The notes: generated by a model not told the origin, from the letters alone. A DNA stretch of 64,000 bases from Erysipelotrichaceae bacterium (GCA_017431225.1 JAFRLM010000007.1:1-64000), one strand, 5' to 3'; numbered from the stretch's first letter, positions 25,191 through 34,671 are shown. Translations and numbers: made by a program.

Positions 25191-25844
25191 TTATTCTTCG
25201 TTTTTGATCTGACTCGGATATTTCCATTTCCGGAAATCTTCCGGAGTGAACAGCTTGCAGTCCTGCCCGTTATTCAGGGTCAGGATCGTGTAGTAGATCT
25301 TTGCAAGCTCTTCGATATAGTCCGCATTCTCATAGGCTTCATTCAGATCCTTGCCGACAGCGATCGTACCATGGCGCTCCATTAAAACGAGATCGGAACG
25401 TTTGACCGTCAGAGCAACATTTCTGGCGAGCTCCGTCGTGCCCGGAAGGGCATAGGGAGCGACCGGGATCACACCGTTATCGAGATGGAAGACAAAGAGT
25501 TCGAAGATGAAAGAGGGGATCGGCCGGTTCAGGCAGGCAAAGGCGGAAGCCATTGCGGAATGGGTATGAACGATCGCCCGGATGTCTTCTCTTTCCTTAT
25601 AGCACTCCACATGCATCAGCGTTTCGCTGGAAGGCTTTCCGCCTTCGAGTACATTTAGATCCTTATCGATGACGCAGACCTGATCGGGCGTCAGATAGTC
25701 ACGATCGACACCGGAAGGTGTGATGCAGATATATCCGGTCTCCGGATCAAGAGCAGAGACGTTTCCAGCCTTGTGCTTGCATAGACCGGCGTTCTGCGCC
25801 TTTTTGGCGATGCGGACAACTTCGGATTTCAGTTCTTCGAGCAT
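25191..25844 (-). CDS. Class II aldolase, L-fuculose-phosphate aldolase-like
   Basis: This 217-residue zinc aldolase should split a ketose 1-phosphate into dihydroxyacetone phosphate and an aldehyde. Metal ligands are in IVHTHSAMAS and MERHGTIAVG, and the acidic catalytic residue is in PSSETLMH, as in FucA (E73). Residue HKAGNVSALD near the N-terminus is the phosphate-binding part. It is the last gene of an FGGY kinase-SorC-aldolase operon, so its substrate should be the kinase product. Three other class II aldolase-family genes occur in the window. Confidence 0.9.
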   Translation of the reverse strand: MLEELKSEVVRIAKKAQNAGLCKHKAGNVSALDPETGYICITPSGVDRDYLTPDQVCVIDKDLNVLEGGKPSSETLMHVECYKEREDIRAIVHTHSAMASAFACLNRPIPSFIFELFVFHLDNGVIPVAPYALPGTTELARNVALTVKRSDLVLMERHGTIAVGKDLNEAYENADYIEELAKIYYTILTLNNGQDCKLFTPEDFRKWKYPSQIKNEE

Positions 25845-25847
25845 AGC

Positions 25848-26888
25848 TTATTTTCCTTTCTTAAAGAGTTCATCGTTTTTCTTCAGAACTCTGGTCGCGG
25901 TATTGATATCGGTGATCAGAACATTCGGGATATGACCGCGCAGCGCGCCCAGGATCGACATGGTCTTGTAGTCGCCGCAGGCAACGCCGATCGTCATCGG
26001 GTTGTTTTTGACGTCTTCAAGCGGCATGCAGATGCATTTGTCATTCCATTCGCAGTCGACCCGGTTGCCGTTGATATCGTAGTACATCATGCAGACACAG
26101 CCGACCGCTCCCTTTTCCTGGAGTTCCTTCGCCTGTTTCTCCGTCTGGTATTCGCGGATGATCTCGGCGGTCTTGAGACGGCTGACGTCGATCCCGCCCA
26201 GTCCGGTCAGGATGATGTCGCAGTGCTTGTGCTTGTCGATCACTCTGCGCACGTTCGGGTCATTCAGCAGCTCCTGACGGGCGATCTCATTGTCCATGTA
26301 GATCGGGGTATTCAGAGCGTAATTGTTTCCGTGAAAGATCGACGCCAGACGGTCACTGATCTCACGCGCTTCCACTGCCTGCTGGGCATTGGAAACGGTG
26401 CCCACGAGCTGGACGACATCCAGCTGGCATTCATGGATCGGACGGATCTTACGGTTGGTGCGGTCTGCGGCATTGCCGCTGCAGACGCCGATCTGTTTCT
26501 TTCCGGTCAGCAGATTGGAGACATAGATCGAGGCAAAATCGGTAACGGCATCCAGCGTCTGGTCGTAGCTGTCGCCTTCAAAACTGGAGATGATGACCGC
26601 GTCCTTCAGCCCGAACGTCTTGCGGAAGACATCCTCGAGCACCGGCACCCGGTCACGGACATGTTTGACCTTGATATCGACGATGCCGACTTCTCTGGCT
26701 CTCGTCAGAAGGCGGGAGACTTTGGAACGCGAGAAATAGAGCTGCTTGGCGATATCCGCCTGCATCATGTTCTGGTTGTAATACATATCGGCTACCTGGG
26801 AAAGGAAGGCATATTCCTGCAGGGCCTTTTTGTTTTTGGAGAGGGAAGCGGTCTCGATGACCTCGAGATTATTGTTTACCGGGACCAT
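25848..26888 (-). CDS. SorC/DeoR-family sugar-responsive regulator
   Basis: This 346-residue protein has an N-terminal helix-turn-helix (about 31-80: QADIAKQLYFSRSKVSRLLTRARE) followed by a SorC-type sugar-phosphate-binding domain (TGLGG near residue 215, GVACGDYK near residue 310). SorC proteins sense phosphorylated sugars and bind palindromes. Its start codon overlaps the kinase stop by one base (TAATG). The palindromes at 28401-28418 and 28621-28634 are the obvious candidate operators for this operon and the divergent ABC operon. Confidence 0.9.
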   Translation of the reverse strand: MVPVNNNLEVIETASLSKNKKALQEYAFLSQVADMYYNQNMMQADIAKQLYFSRSKVSRLLTRAREVGIVDIKVKHVRDRVPVLEDVFRKTFGLKDAVIISSFEGDSYDQTLDAVTDFASIYVSNLLTGKKQIGVCSGNAADRTNRKIRPIHECQLDVVQLVGTVSNAQQAVEAREISDRLASIFHGNNYALNTPIYMDNEIARQELLNDPNVRRVIDKHKHCDIILTGLGGIDVSRLKTAEIIREYQTEKQAKELQEKGAVGCVCMMYYDINGNRVDCEWNDKCICMPLEDVKNNPMTIGVACGDYKTMSILGALRGHIPNVLITDINTATRVLKKNDELFKKGK

Positions 26889-28348
26889 TATTTGAGACTC
26901 TTATATACTTCTTCAGTCTCCCGGATGACATCCTGATAGAATGCGTGTTTCTCAGGATCGGGTTCAAAGACACAGGTCTTCGCGCCTTCCCTGGCCTTCG
27001 CGAAAGCCGTCCCATAATCCGGATAGAGCTTAAGAGTAACTGCTGCTGAAATAAAGGCACCGATCGCGGTCGCCTGGGCATCATCGTAGCGGATGAGCGG
27101 TTTGCCCAGCATATCGCAGAGGATCTGATCGAAGAGATCGCTCTTGGTCAGGCCGCCGCCGACATAGATGCGGGAAACGTTCTGACATTTTTCCGGGAAA
27201 CCGCGTACGCTCTTGACGATCTCAGCCGCGATGCCTTCCAGCATCGCTCTGCCCAGATCATTGCGGGTGTTGCCTAAAGAGATATTCGTGAAACAGGCGC
27301 GCGCGTCGAGATTCCAGTCGCGGGAGCCGCAGCCCTGGAACAGCGGGACGATACGGACACCGTTCGCACCTGGCGCGGACTGTCCTACCAGTTCATGGAA
27401 ACGTTTGAAATCCGGATGACCGTCATTCCACAGTTCCGGGAAAAGTTCCTTCAGCATCCAGTTCAGAGCAGCTGCCGAAGCGAGGACGTTGGATTCAAGA
27501 ACGTACTTTCCGGGCACTGCTGAAGCGTTGCAGATCATTGCCTCATTCTCAAGATAAGGCTGATCGACCAGCGAGATGATGAAGCCGCCGGTGCCGCAGT
27601 TGATGACTAATGAGGAATCATCCAGTTCGCCCAGACCGAGTGCCGAGTTCTGCTGATCGCCGCCGGAGGAGATGACAGGTGTTCCGGCCTTGACGCCGGT
27701 CGCCTTTTCAAACGCGTCCGTTGTATAGCCGACGACTGAACCGACTTCGACCAGTTCCGGCAGTTTTTCCATGTCGAGGTCATACAGCCTGACCATTTCC
27801 TCGTCGTAGGTGCAGCTGTGGATATTCATGATGCCGGTGCGGCTGCCGTAGGTCTTGTCGCTGGTAAAAGCGCCGGTCATCGTGTTGATCAGATAATCCG
27901 GGACGACCAGTGCTTTATAGGCTTTATCATATGCTTCCCGCATATGTTCCTTGAACCAGGTGACTTTGGAAGCGGTAAAGACTGCGTTGACTTTCGCGCC
28001 GACACGCTGATAGATCTCCTTGTTTTTGGGGGCGATCCGTTCGCAGATCTCTTTGTTGCGGGTATCCTGCCACATGATGAAGTTGCTTAACGGATTTCCC
28101 TCTTTGTCGAAAAGGGCAGGGGCAGAACGGAAGGCGGTCACGACGATCGCATCCACGCTGTTATCTTTCGCGGATTCCTTGACGATCTCGAAAAGCTTTT
28201 CCTTCAGGGTCAGAGCGTCCTGCTCAATGTAATTATCGATGAAGATCAGAGGAGTCAGACGGCTGACGAGGGAAAGCTCCTTTCCTTCGCCGTTGTAGAG
28301 GATGCCGCGCATACTGGTGGTGCCGACGTCAACAGATAGAATGTTCAT
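26888..28348 (-). CDS. FGGY-family carbohydrate kinase (xylulokinase/gluconokinase-like)
   Basis: This 486-residue kinase has the N-terminal ATPase loop SVDVGTTSMRG (4-14), IMWQDTR (family signature 1), GGDQQNSALGLG near residue 240 and the C-terminal YVGGGLTKSDLFDQILCD and ATAIGAF blocks. It should phosphorylate a ketose, polyol or sugar acid imported by the divergent ABC system; the exact sugar cannot be read. ATG 28348 has CAGGAGAG upstream, and an in-frame ATG 11 codons earlier lacks a site. It is the first gene of the operon. Confidence 0.92.
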   Translation of the reverse strand: MNILSVDVGTTSMRGILYNGEGKELSLVSRLTPLIFIDNYIEQDALTLKEKLFEIVKESAKDNSVDAIVVTAFRSAPALFDKEGNPLSNFIMWQDTRNKEICERIAPKNKEIYQRVGAKVNAVFTASKVTWFKEHMREAYDKAYKALVVPDYLINTMTGAFTSDKTYGSRTGIMNIHSCTYDEEMVRLYDLDMEKLPELVEVGSVVGYTTDAFEKATGVKAGTPVISSGGDQQNSALGLGELDDSSLVINCGTGGFIISLVDQPYLENEAMICNASAVPGKYVLESNVLASAAALNWMLKELFPELWNDGHPDFKRFHELVGQSAPGANGVRIVPLFQGCGSRDWNLDARACFTNISLGNTRNDLGRAMLEGIAAEIVKSVRGFPEKCQNVSRIYVGGGLTKSDLFDQILCDMLGKPLIRYDDAQATAIGAFISAAVTLKLYPDYGTAFAKAREGAKTCVFEPDPEKHAFYQDVIRETEEVYKSLK

Positions 28349-28379
28349 ATTCTTTCTCTCCTGTTTCGTTATTACCCTC

Positions 28380-28418
28380 ATATTAGCACACTTTTAAGAA
28401 CGTGAAATTAATTTCACG
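28380..28418 (-). promoter_or_regulatory. Kinase promoter overlapped by a perfect SorC-type operator
   Basis: The extended -10 element TGCTAATAT (28388-28380, minus strand) is preceded by the perfect 18-bp palindrome CGTGAAATTAATTTCACG at 28401-28418. The palindrome covers the place of the -35 box, so a bound regulator would block RNA polymerase. Confidence 0.65.
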
Positions 28419-28458
28419 GAATCATTACCGATAACGCCGATCGGAGAGGATTTGGCAG

Positions 28459-28599
28459 ATGAAAGCGGATACATCACGCAGTAGCGTGCAATTATGTGCA
28501 TTTGCATGTTTGATCACCGGAAACCTTATAACAGGAGAGACAGGACAGCGCCCGCCGCCGGAAGCGGAGGCTTCTTTTCTTTCAGGAAAAAATGAATGA
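28459..28599 (+). CDS. Possible 46-residue small ORF in the divergent region
   Basis: The ORF begins with ATG eight bases after AGAGGA and ends with TGA at 28597. The peptide has no recognised motif; it has two cysteines and a short hydrophobic stretch (LCAFACLI) and then a Pro/Glu-rich end. A terminator-like hairpin lies inside its last third, which argues against it. The whole 474-base stretch between the kinase and the binding-protein gene otherwise holds only regulatory sites. Confidence 0.15.
   Translation: MKADTSRSSVQLCAFACLITGNLITGETGQRPPPEAEASFLSGKNE
28554..28582 (+). terminator. Terminator-like hairpin inside the divergent region
   Basis: GCCGCCG/CGGAGGC (one mismatch) with loop GAAG is followed by TTCTTTTCTTTC. 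No known gene ends here, so a short plus-strand transcript may start upstream. Confidence 0.45.
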
Positions 28600-28620
28600 A
28601 ACCGGCGTTTTATCAAAATA

Positions 28621-28634
28621 TGAAATTAATTTCA
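28621..28634. promoter_or_regulatory. Second SorC-type operator
   Basis: TGAAATTAATTTCA is a perfect 14-bp palindrome identical to the core of the one at 28401-28418. It lies about 100 bases upstream of the ABC promoter. Confidence 0.65.
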
Positions 28635-28705
28635 GAATTACGTGTCAAAAAAGCGGTTTTTCGTGCATTTTCGGTGACAACAAAATAAGATAAGCAAATA
28701 AAAAA

Positions 28706-28719
28706 TGAAATTATGTGCA
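28706..28719. promoter_or_regulatory. Degenerate operator copy before the ABC promoter
   Basis: TGAAATTATGTGCA matches 11 of 14 bases of the palindrome and ends 17 bases before the -35 box. Its 11-bp part AATTATGTGCA recurs exactly at 28490-28500. Confidence 0.4.
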
Positions 28720-28735
28720 AAATGGCAAAAAGCGG

Positions 28736-28765
28736 TTGACGGTTCTTTTATCGCTTGCTTATCAT
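28736..28765 (+). promoter_or_regulatory. Promoter of the first sugar ABC operon
   Basis: TTGACG (28736-28741) and TATCAT (28760-28765) are 18 bases apart, about 58 bases before the start codon of the binding protein. Confidence 0.6.
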
Positions 28766-28780
28766 AAAGCCAGGGAAAAT

Positions 28781-28794
28781 TGTAAGCGCATACA
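28781..28794. promoter_or_regulatory. cre site (CcpA) downstream of the ABC promoter
   Basis: TGTAAGCGCATACA matches 13 of 14 positions of the cre consensus TGWAARCGYTWNCW. Its place just after the predicted start site would give repression by CcpA. It is part of a larger inverted repeat AAGCGCA-N6-TGCGCTT. Confidence 0.6.
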
Positions 28795-28822
28795 ACTGCG
28801 CTTGCCCGGAAAGGAAAATCAG

Positions 28823-29890
28823 ATGAAAAAATTAGCTGCAATTCTGGTTAGCCTTCTGCTCGTAGTCTCTCTGGCTGCTTGCGGATCCGCTAACGCCGCA
28901 AACGCAAACAACGCTCCTGCCGAAGAAAAGACCGAAGAAAAGACAGAAACAACTCCGGTCGCTGCCGGTGAAGGCCTTGGCTTCAAGGACAGAACAAAGA
29001 ATCCTTATGAGGATCCGATGAAGTTCGCTTGGATTCCGACTCGTGCATCTGAAGCTAACGCTACTGCTTGGGGAAATGGTATTCGTGAAGAACTGAGTTA
29101 TTGGTCCAATACCGAACTGAACGTCTTCGATCCGGAAGGCGATGCTGAACAGCAGGCAAAGATCGTTTCCGACTTAGTTGCTCAGGGTTACGACGGAATC
29201 TTCTTACAGACAATCAACCCGCAGACTCTTGCTGCTTCCGTAGAAGAAGCTGAAAACGCTGGAATTCCGGTCGTATGCATTAACATGGGTGCTGACACAC
29301 CGCACGCTGCATTAGTTTCCATGACTGACTTCGAAGCTGGTCAGGTTATCGCTGACAGAATCGCTGAAGAACTCGGTGGCGAAGGCAATGTCGTTGTCAT
29401 CCAGGCAAAAGTTGGTGCTGTTCGTGGTATTAACTTGGAAGATGGTTTCCAGGCTCAATTAAAGAACTATCCTGGAATCAAGATTCTTGATGAACAGCCG
29501 GCTGACTGGAACATGGAAAAAGCCCAGACTGTTATGAACGACTTCCTGACAGCTTATCCGGATCAGATCGATGCAGTCTTCGCACACAACGATCAGATGG
29601 CCGAAGGTGCTGGTATGGCTGTTCAGGCCGCTGGCAAAACTGGCGAAATCTATATTTGGGGTGCTAACGGCGAAACAAAGGCTCTCGAATACATTGAACA
29701 GGGTATCATTACCGGTACTGTTTACACAAACTGCAAAGACCAGGGTAAGACAGCCGCTCGTATCATGATGTTGTACCTCAACAGCAATATCGACACAAGC
29801 ACATTCACAAAGACTCCGGTCACAAAGATGCCTCCGATCACGGTTGATGCAAGCAACGTCAGCTCCATCACACCGGATATGCGTTGGTAA
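28823..29890 (+). CDS. Sugar ABC transporter substrate-binding lipoprotein (RbsB-like)
   Basis: This 355-residue LacI-like binding protein has a lipoprotein signal with the lipobox SLAAC (Cys20), then a Thr/Glu-rich linker. Type I sugar-binding features follow: GYDGIFLQTINPQTLAASVEEAENAGIPVV in pattern, and DQMAEGAGMAVQAAGK near residue 255. It captures a monosaccharide or sugar acid outside the membrane. ATG 28823 has GGAAAGGA; the longer upstream reading frame covers the promoter. A hairpin after it likely makes it more abundant than the permease. Confidence 0.92.
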   Translation: MKKLAAILVSLLLVVSLAACGSANAANANNAPAEEKTEEKTETTPVAAGEGLGFKDRTKNPYEDPMKFAWIPTRASEANATAWGNGIREELSYWSNTELNVFDPEGDAEQQAKIVSDLVAQGYDGIFLQTINPQTLAASVEEAENAGIPVVCINMGADTPHAALVSMTDFEAGQVIADRIAEELGGEGNVVVIQAKVGAVRGINLEDGFQAQLKNYPGIKILDEQPADWNMEKAQTVMNDFLTAYPDQIDAVFAHNDQMAEGAGMAVQAAGKTGEIYIWGANGETKALEYIEQGIITGTVYTNCKDQGKTAARIMMLYLNSNIDTSTFTKTPVTKMPPITVDASNVSSITPDMRW

Positions 29891-29915
29891 TTCCGTTTAG
29901 TCTAAAGATTTGATG

Positions 29916-29950
29916 AATCGACTGGGTGGGATCCGCCCAGTCGATTTTCT
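29916..29950 (+). terminator. Attenuating terminator after the binding-protein gene
   Basis: An 11-bp stem AATCGACTGGG/CCCAGTCGATT with a nine-base loop is followed by TTCTTAAAA. Partial termination would favour the binding protein over the membrane parts. Confidence 0.7.
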
Positions 29951-29978
29951 TAAAAAACAGTAAAAAGGAGTCTTCTTT

Positions 29979-30995
29979 ATGAAACAAATGAGACAAGAAA
30001 CTCTTCGCCGAATCATCTCACTTGTCTTGGTAGTGGTACTATTTGTAGTCTTTGCACTGTCTACAGACACTTTCCTGACTTGGGACAATATGACATCGAT
30101 GTTACGTGAATGCGGTGTCGTTGGCATTCTGGCGATTGGCATTACAGCTTGCATTATTACCGGAGGCAACAACTTGTCGGCCGGCTTGATGATGGGCATG
30201 GTTTGTATGGTCTTTGCTCATCTTTATCACTACACTTCCATGTCGCTTATCATGATTATCTTGATCTGCTTAATCGCAGCTTTAATTGCCGGTGCTTTCA
30301 ATGGCTTTACAGTAGCTGTTCTTCAGATTCCGGATTTCGTTGCGACACTTTCTACAGGAATGGTTTTTCAGGGGATTACCTATATTCTGGCAATCCGCAA
30401 CCAGTACGGATCAATCACTTCTGAACTCATCCAGAATCCAACAATGAGTATGTTGGGAGGTAGATTGCCAAATGGCATCTACTACGTCACAATTGCTTGG
30501 GTTGTTGTGAGTTTAATTGCTCAACTCTTTTTGAAAAAAACAAAAATGGGTACTTATATCTATGCGATGGGTTCGAACCGCAAATCAGCAGAATACTCAG
30601 GCATAAGTTATATCAAAGTAAAAATGGTGGCTTTTTTGATTTCTGCGCTTTGTTCTTTTATCGGTGCGCTGTTTTTCCTCGGCCGTTATGGAACAAATGA
30701 TGTTGATAGTGGTTCCGCTCTATCATTGCAAGCGATCTCCGCTTCCGTTATCGGTGGCGCAGCCTTCTCGGGCGGCCGCGGCGATATGATTGGAACTCTG
30801 ATCGGCGTCCTGTTCATGCAGGTACTGCGTAATGGTGTCTTAAAGTTCAACATGACGACCGCACAGCAGTCCATCATCAGTGGTATCATCATCGTCCTGA
30901 TGCTCGTCTTCGATGCTTACTACAACGAATTCATGCAGAAGCGCACGACAAGAGCTGCTGCTCTTGCACGTGAGAAAGAAAATGCAGGTAAATAA
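29979..30995 (+). CDS. Sugar ABC transporter permease (RbsC-like)
   Basis: This 338-residue inner-membrane protein of the branched-chain/ribose permease family shows eight to ten hydrophobic helices, the family motif GGNNLSAGLMMGM near residue 63 and GSNRKSAEYSGI near 196. It pairs with the permease at 32517-33530 and the ATPase between them. AAAAAGGAG precedes the start. Codon use is odd: the first 740 bases use many T- and A-ending codons, while the last 270 switch to the C- and G-ending style of the neighbours. Confidence 0.9.
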   Translation: MKQMRQETLRRIISLVLVVVLFVVFALSTDTFLTWDNMTSMLRECGVVGILAIGITACIITGGNNLSAGLMMGMVCMVFAHLYHYTSMSLIMIILICLIAALIAGAFNGFTVAVLQIPDFVATLSTGMVFQGITYILAIRNQYGSITSELIQNPTMSMLGGRLPNGIYYVTIAWVVVSLIAQLFLKKTKMGTYIYAMGSNRKSAEYSGISYIKVKMVAFLISALCSFIGALFFLGRYGTNDVDSGSALSLQAISASVIGGAAFSGGRGDMIGTLIGVLFMQVLRNGVLKFNMTTAQQSIISGIIIVLMLVFDAYYNEFMQKRTTRAAALAREKENAGK

Positions 30996-30997
30996 TC

Positions 30998-32515
30998 ATG
31001 AGTGAAAAGAATGAAGTTCTGTTTGAAATGAAGAATATCGAAAAGATATTCGCTCATGTCCACGCACTTGACCATGTTAATTTCGATGTCCGCAAGGGTG
31101 AAGTCCATGCGCTGTTAGGAGAGAATGGTGCCGGTAAGTCCACACTGATCAAGATTCTGACCGGCGTCTACACAAAGGATGGCGGCGAGATCTTCATGAA
31201 CGGCAAAGAGATCGAAATCAACAGCCGTGACGACGCTGCCGATGCCGGTATCGCAGTTATCTTCCAGGAACTCTCCTTAGTTCCGACGCTTTCCGTTTAT
31301 CAGAACATCCTGCTGGGTAAGGAAAAGAGCAAATTCGGTTTCATTTCCGACAAAGCGGAAAGAAATGAGATCCAGGCTCTGATCGACCACTACGGATTCC
31401 CGGTAAAGGCGAACGATATCGTTGAAACTCTGTCTGTTGCCCAGAAGCAGATGGTCGAAATCCTGAAAGCTCTGGCTACCGATGCGAAGCTGATCATCAT
31501 GGACGAGCCGACCGCTTCCCTGTCCTCCAGAGAATCCGAACTGCTCTACAAGATCATCAACCAGCTTCGTGACAAAGGCGTTTCCATTATTTATATTTCT
31601 CACCGTCTGGAAGAAGTCTTCAACCTTTCCGACCGTATCACCATCCTTCGTGACGGTAAGAACGCAGGCGTCATTGAAAAAGAAGACATCGTTCCTTCCG
31701 AAGTCGTCAAGATGATGATCGGTAAAGAGATCTCCGAATCCACTGCTTCCCGTGAACTGCACACCAGCGATGCGGAAGTTGAACTGGCTGTCAAGAATCT
31801 GACTCACCTCGGCTATTACTACGATGTCAACTTCGAAGTCAAGAAGGGTGAAGTCCTCGTCCTGACAGGCCTGGTCGGTTCCGGCCGTACCGAAGTCATC
31901 CGTTCGATCTACGGTGCTGATCCGTTTGACAAGGGCGAGATCATCTTCGAAGGCAAATCCATTAAACCCACTATCAAGAAATCCGTCGCGAACGGTTTCG
32001 GACTCATTCCGGAAGACCGTCGTACACAGGGTTTCTCTCCGCTGCTTTCCATTACCGGCAACGTCGCGATCACCAGCTATGACAAGATCGCCAAAGGCGG
32101 TTTCGTCAATAAAGCAGACGAAGATAAGTTAGGCCATAAGGCAGTTCAGTTAACTGACCTGCGTCCGGCAAACCCGAACGTCAAGGTCGGCGATCTGTCC
32201 GGTGGTAACCAGCAGAAAGCCGTCTTGGGTAAATGGCTGACCCGCGACCTGAAGGTCATCCTGATCGATGAGCCGACCGTCGGTATCGATATCGGCGCGA
32301 AAGATGAGATCTACAACATTATCGAAAGCTTATCTGCGCAGGGCGTTGCTGTCCTGATGGTATCCTCGGATATCGCGGAAGTTCTGCGTGTCGCTCACCG
32401 TATCCTCGTCATGCGCGAAGGCCGTATCATCAAGGAATTCAACCATGGCGTAGCTACCCAGGAGGACATCCTGCTCGCAAGCTCCGGCTTCGTAAATGAA
32501 AAGGAGGCTGCATAA
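30998..32515 (+). CDS. Sugar ABC transporter ATPase, two domains (RbsA/MglA-like)
   Basis: This 505-residue protein carries two ABC modules. The first has Walker A GENGAGKST (41-49), the degenerate signature LSVAQKQ usual in this family, and Walker B LIIMDEPT. The second has the altered loop GLVGSGRTE near residue 290, the signature LSGGNQQK and LIDEPTVGID. It energises uptake through the two permeases. It starts two bases after the first permease gene. Only the first site has a full Walker A, as in MglA and RbsA. Confidence 0.95.
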   Translation: MSEKNEVLFEMKNIEKIFAHVHALDHVNFDVRKGEVHALLGENGAGKSTLIKILTGVYTKDGGEIFMNGKEIEINSRDDAADAGIAVIFQELSLVPTLSVYQNILLGKEKSKFGFISDKAERNEIQALIDHYGFPVKANDIVETLSVAQKQMVEILKALATDAKLIIMDEPTASLSSRESELLYKIINQLRDKGVSIIYISHRLEEVFNLSDRITILRDGKNAGVIEKEDIVPSEVVKMMIGKEISESTASRELHTSDAEVELAVKNLTHLGYYYDVNFEVKKGEVLVLTGLVGSGRTEVIRSIYGADPFDKGEIIFEGKSIKPTIKKSVANGFGLIPEDRRTQGFSPLLSITGNVAITSYDKIAKGGFVNKADEDKLGHKAVQLTDLRPANPNVKVGDLSGGNQQKAVLGKWLTRDLKVILIDEPTVGIDIGAKDEIYNIIESLSAQGVAVLMVSSDIAEVLRVAHRILVMREGRIIKEFNHGVATQEDILLASSGFVNEKEAA

Positions 32516-32516
32516 A

Positions 32517-33530
32517 ATGAGTAATATAGTTAAGAACAATCCTGTTGTAAAGGCGATCCTCAGCAGCAGCCGTATCCTCGTCCTGCTGGTTCTGGTCATC
32601 TTCTTCACAGCTGTAACCAAAGGTACATTCTTCAGCTACAAGAACCTCGTTAACATTCTTTACTCCGTATCCCTGATCGGTATCATGATCTGCGGTGCCT
32701 GCTTCGCAGTCCTGCTTGGCGGCATCGACCGTACAGTTTCCGGTAACGCTGCATTATCCGGTGCGATCGTTGCGATGACGATCCTCAGAGGCGGCGTTGG
32801 CGGAGGCAACGTTGCACTGGCGATCTGCCTGGGCTTAGGTGCCGGCATCCTCTCCGGTCTGATCCATGGTCTGATCCTGTCCCGTTTCAATATCCCGGCA
32901 TTCCTGCTGACCCTGGCTACCAACGAAATCCTGTACGGTTTCGTACAGCTCGTTACCAGCAACACCCTGATCTATGTCAACGGCTGCACGCTGATGGACT
33001 ACATCGGTCAGAAACGCTGGCTCGGTATCCCGATCCCGGTCTACATCATGCTGGTATGCATTCTCTTTGCTTATATCATTCTGAACCACACCGTTTACGG
33101 CCGTCAGGTCTACTCCGTCGGTGGTAACCGTCAGTCCTCTGAACTGTCCGGTGTCCCGACTCGCAGAGTTATCCTGATCGCCTATATCATCTCCGGTTTC
33201 ATGGGCGCTTTAGCCGGTTTCGTTCTTTCCAGTATGAACCAGCAGGCTTCCGCGGGACAGGCGAAGAACTACGAAAACAACGTCCTGGCGGCGATCGTCG
33301 TCGGCGGTGTCTCCATGCGTGGTGGTTCCGGTTCCATCCAGAACGCGATCCTCGGTGCCTTCCTGATCGGTGTTATCGAAAACGGTATGAACCTGATGGG
33401 CGTTCCGGCGATCTACAAAGATATGGCAAAGGGCATCATCATCATCGTAGCGGTAGCTATGGATATGGCAACTCAGCCCGGTACCCCGCTTTACAATTTC
33501 ATGAAGCGCTTTAAGAAGAAAGCTGCTTAA
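32517..33530 (+). CDS. Sugar ABC transporter permease (RbsC-like)
   Basis: This 337-residue permease is the second membrane subunit. It has the family motif [15 protein letters not shown] near residue 70, [12 protein letters not shown] near 202 and the C-terminal [19 protein letters not shown] block. The ATG lies one base after the ATPase stop codon with AAGGAGG upstream, so the genes are tightly coupled. The earlier in-frame ATG at 32496 overlaps the ATPase and is less likely. Substrate not determined. Confidence 0.92.
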   Translation: MSNIVKNNPVVKAILSSSRILVLLVLVIFFTAVTKGTFFSYKNLVNILYSVSLIGIMICGACFAVLLGGIDRTVSGNAALSGAIVAMTILRGGVGGGNVALAICLGLGAGILSGLIHGLILSRFNIPAFLLTLATNEILYGFVQLVTSNTLIYVNGCTLMDYIGQKRWLGIPIPVYIMLVCILFAYIILNHTVYGRQVYSVGGNRQSSELSGVPTRRVILIAYIISGFMGALAGFVLSSMNQQASAGQAKNYENNVLAAIVVGGVSMRGGSGSIQNAILGAFLIGVIENGMNLMGVPAIYKDMAKGIIIIVAVAMDMATQPGTPLYNFMKRFKKKAA

Positions 33531-33552
33531 TATAGAAAAAGGAGAAACAACT

Positions 33553-34659
33553 ATGAGCTTAATCGATGATATCACAAGAGAATCCTGGATCAAGAAGACT
33601 TTCCCGGAATGGGGAACCTGGCTCGTCGAAGAGATCGAAGAGAAGAAAGTTCCGGAAGGAAATGTCTCCATGTGGTGGCTTGGCTGTGTCGGTATCTGGA
33701 TGAAGACGCCGGCTGACACCAACATCACGATCGACCTTTGGACCGGTAACGGTAAGCGTACACACGGCAACGGCAAGATGGCTGTCGGACATCAGATGGC
33801 CAACATGAGCGGTGCCCGCAAAATGCAGCCGAACCTCCGTAACGTACCGTTTGTCATCGATCCGTTTGCTTTCAAACATGTCGATGCAGTTCTGGCAACA
33901 CACTATCACCATGACCACATGAGTGAGGAATGGGCTGCTCATGTCATCAAATCCGGCATGACAACCACAGATGAAAACGGTAACGAGATCCCGGTACCGT
34001 TCATCGGACCGCTGAAGTCCTGTGAATTATGGCAGAGCTGGGGCGTACCGGCTGACCGCTGCAAAGTCGTCAAGCCCGGCGATTCCTTCAAGTTCAAAGA
34101 TCTTGAGATCGTCTGCCTCGAAGCATTCGACCGTACATGTCTCGTAACGACAGATTCCACCGGACCAGACAGAGAAGAACTCGCCGGCAAGAACCTGCTC
34201 AACGATATGGACGAAAAGGCTGTTAACTACCTGATCAAGACACCGGGCGGCAACATCTACCATTCCGGTGACTCCCACTTCTCCATCGGCTTCGCGAAGC
34301 ACGGCAAGGAACATGATATCGATGTTGCTTTCGGTGCCTTCGGTGAAAACCCGATCGGTATCCAGGATAAGATGACATCCGTCGATATCTTAAGAATGGC
34401 GGAATCCCTGCGCTGCAAGGTCGTCATCCCGATCCATCACGATATCTGGAGCAACTTCCAGGCAGATACCGAAGAGATCCGTTTAGTCTACGATTTCAAG
34501 AAACCGCGCAACAACTACCAGTTCCATCCATTCTTCTGGCAGGTCGGCGGTCAGTACACTTACCCGCAGGATAAGGACATCATGTACTACCACCATCCGC
34601 GCGGATTCGAAGACTGCTTCGAGAACCCGAGAAACGTACCATTCGACTCTGTCTTATAA
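33553..34659 (+). CDS. ulaG: L-ascorbate-6-phosphate lactonase-like MBL-fold protein (UlaG)
   Basis: This 368-residue metallo-beta-lactamase-fold protein closely matches UlaG in length and opening ([20 protein letters not shown] in pattern). Metal ligands include HYHHDH near residue 117, HSGDSHFS near 237 and PIHHD near 296. UlaG hydrolyses L-ascorbate 6-phosphate lactone in the cytosol. No PTS ascorbate genes are here: uptake is by an ABC system, so the natural lactone may differ. It follows the permease by 22 bases with AAGGAG. Confidence 0.9.
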   Translation: MSLIDDITRESWIKKTFPEWGTWLVEEIEEKKVPEGNVSMWWLGCVGIWMKTPADTNITIDLWTGNGKRTHGNGKMAVGHQMANMSGARKMQPNLRNVPFVIDPFAFKHVDAVLATHYHHDHMSEEWAAHVIKSGMTTTDENGNEIPVPFIGPLKSCELWQSWGVPADRCKVVKPGDSFKFKDLEIVCLEAFDRTCLVTTDSTGPDREELAGKNLLNDMDEKAVNYLIKTPGGNIYHSGDSHFSIGFAKHGKEHDIDVAFGAFGENPIGIQDKMTSVDILRMAESLRCKVVIPIHHDIWSNFQADTEEIRLVYDFKKPRNNYQFHPFFWQVGGQYTYPQDKDIMYYHHPRGFEDCFENPRNVPFDSVL

Positions 34660-34671
34660 GGAGTTTCTCCT

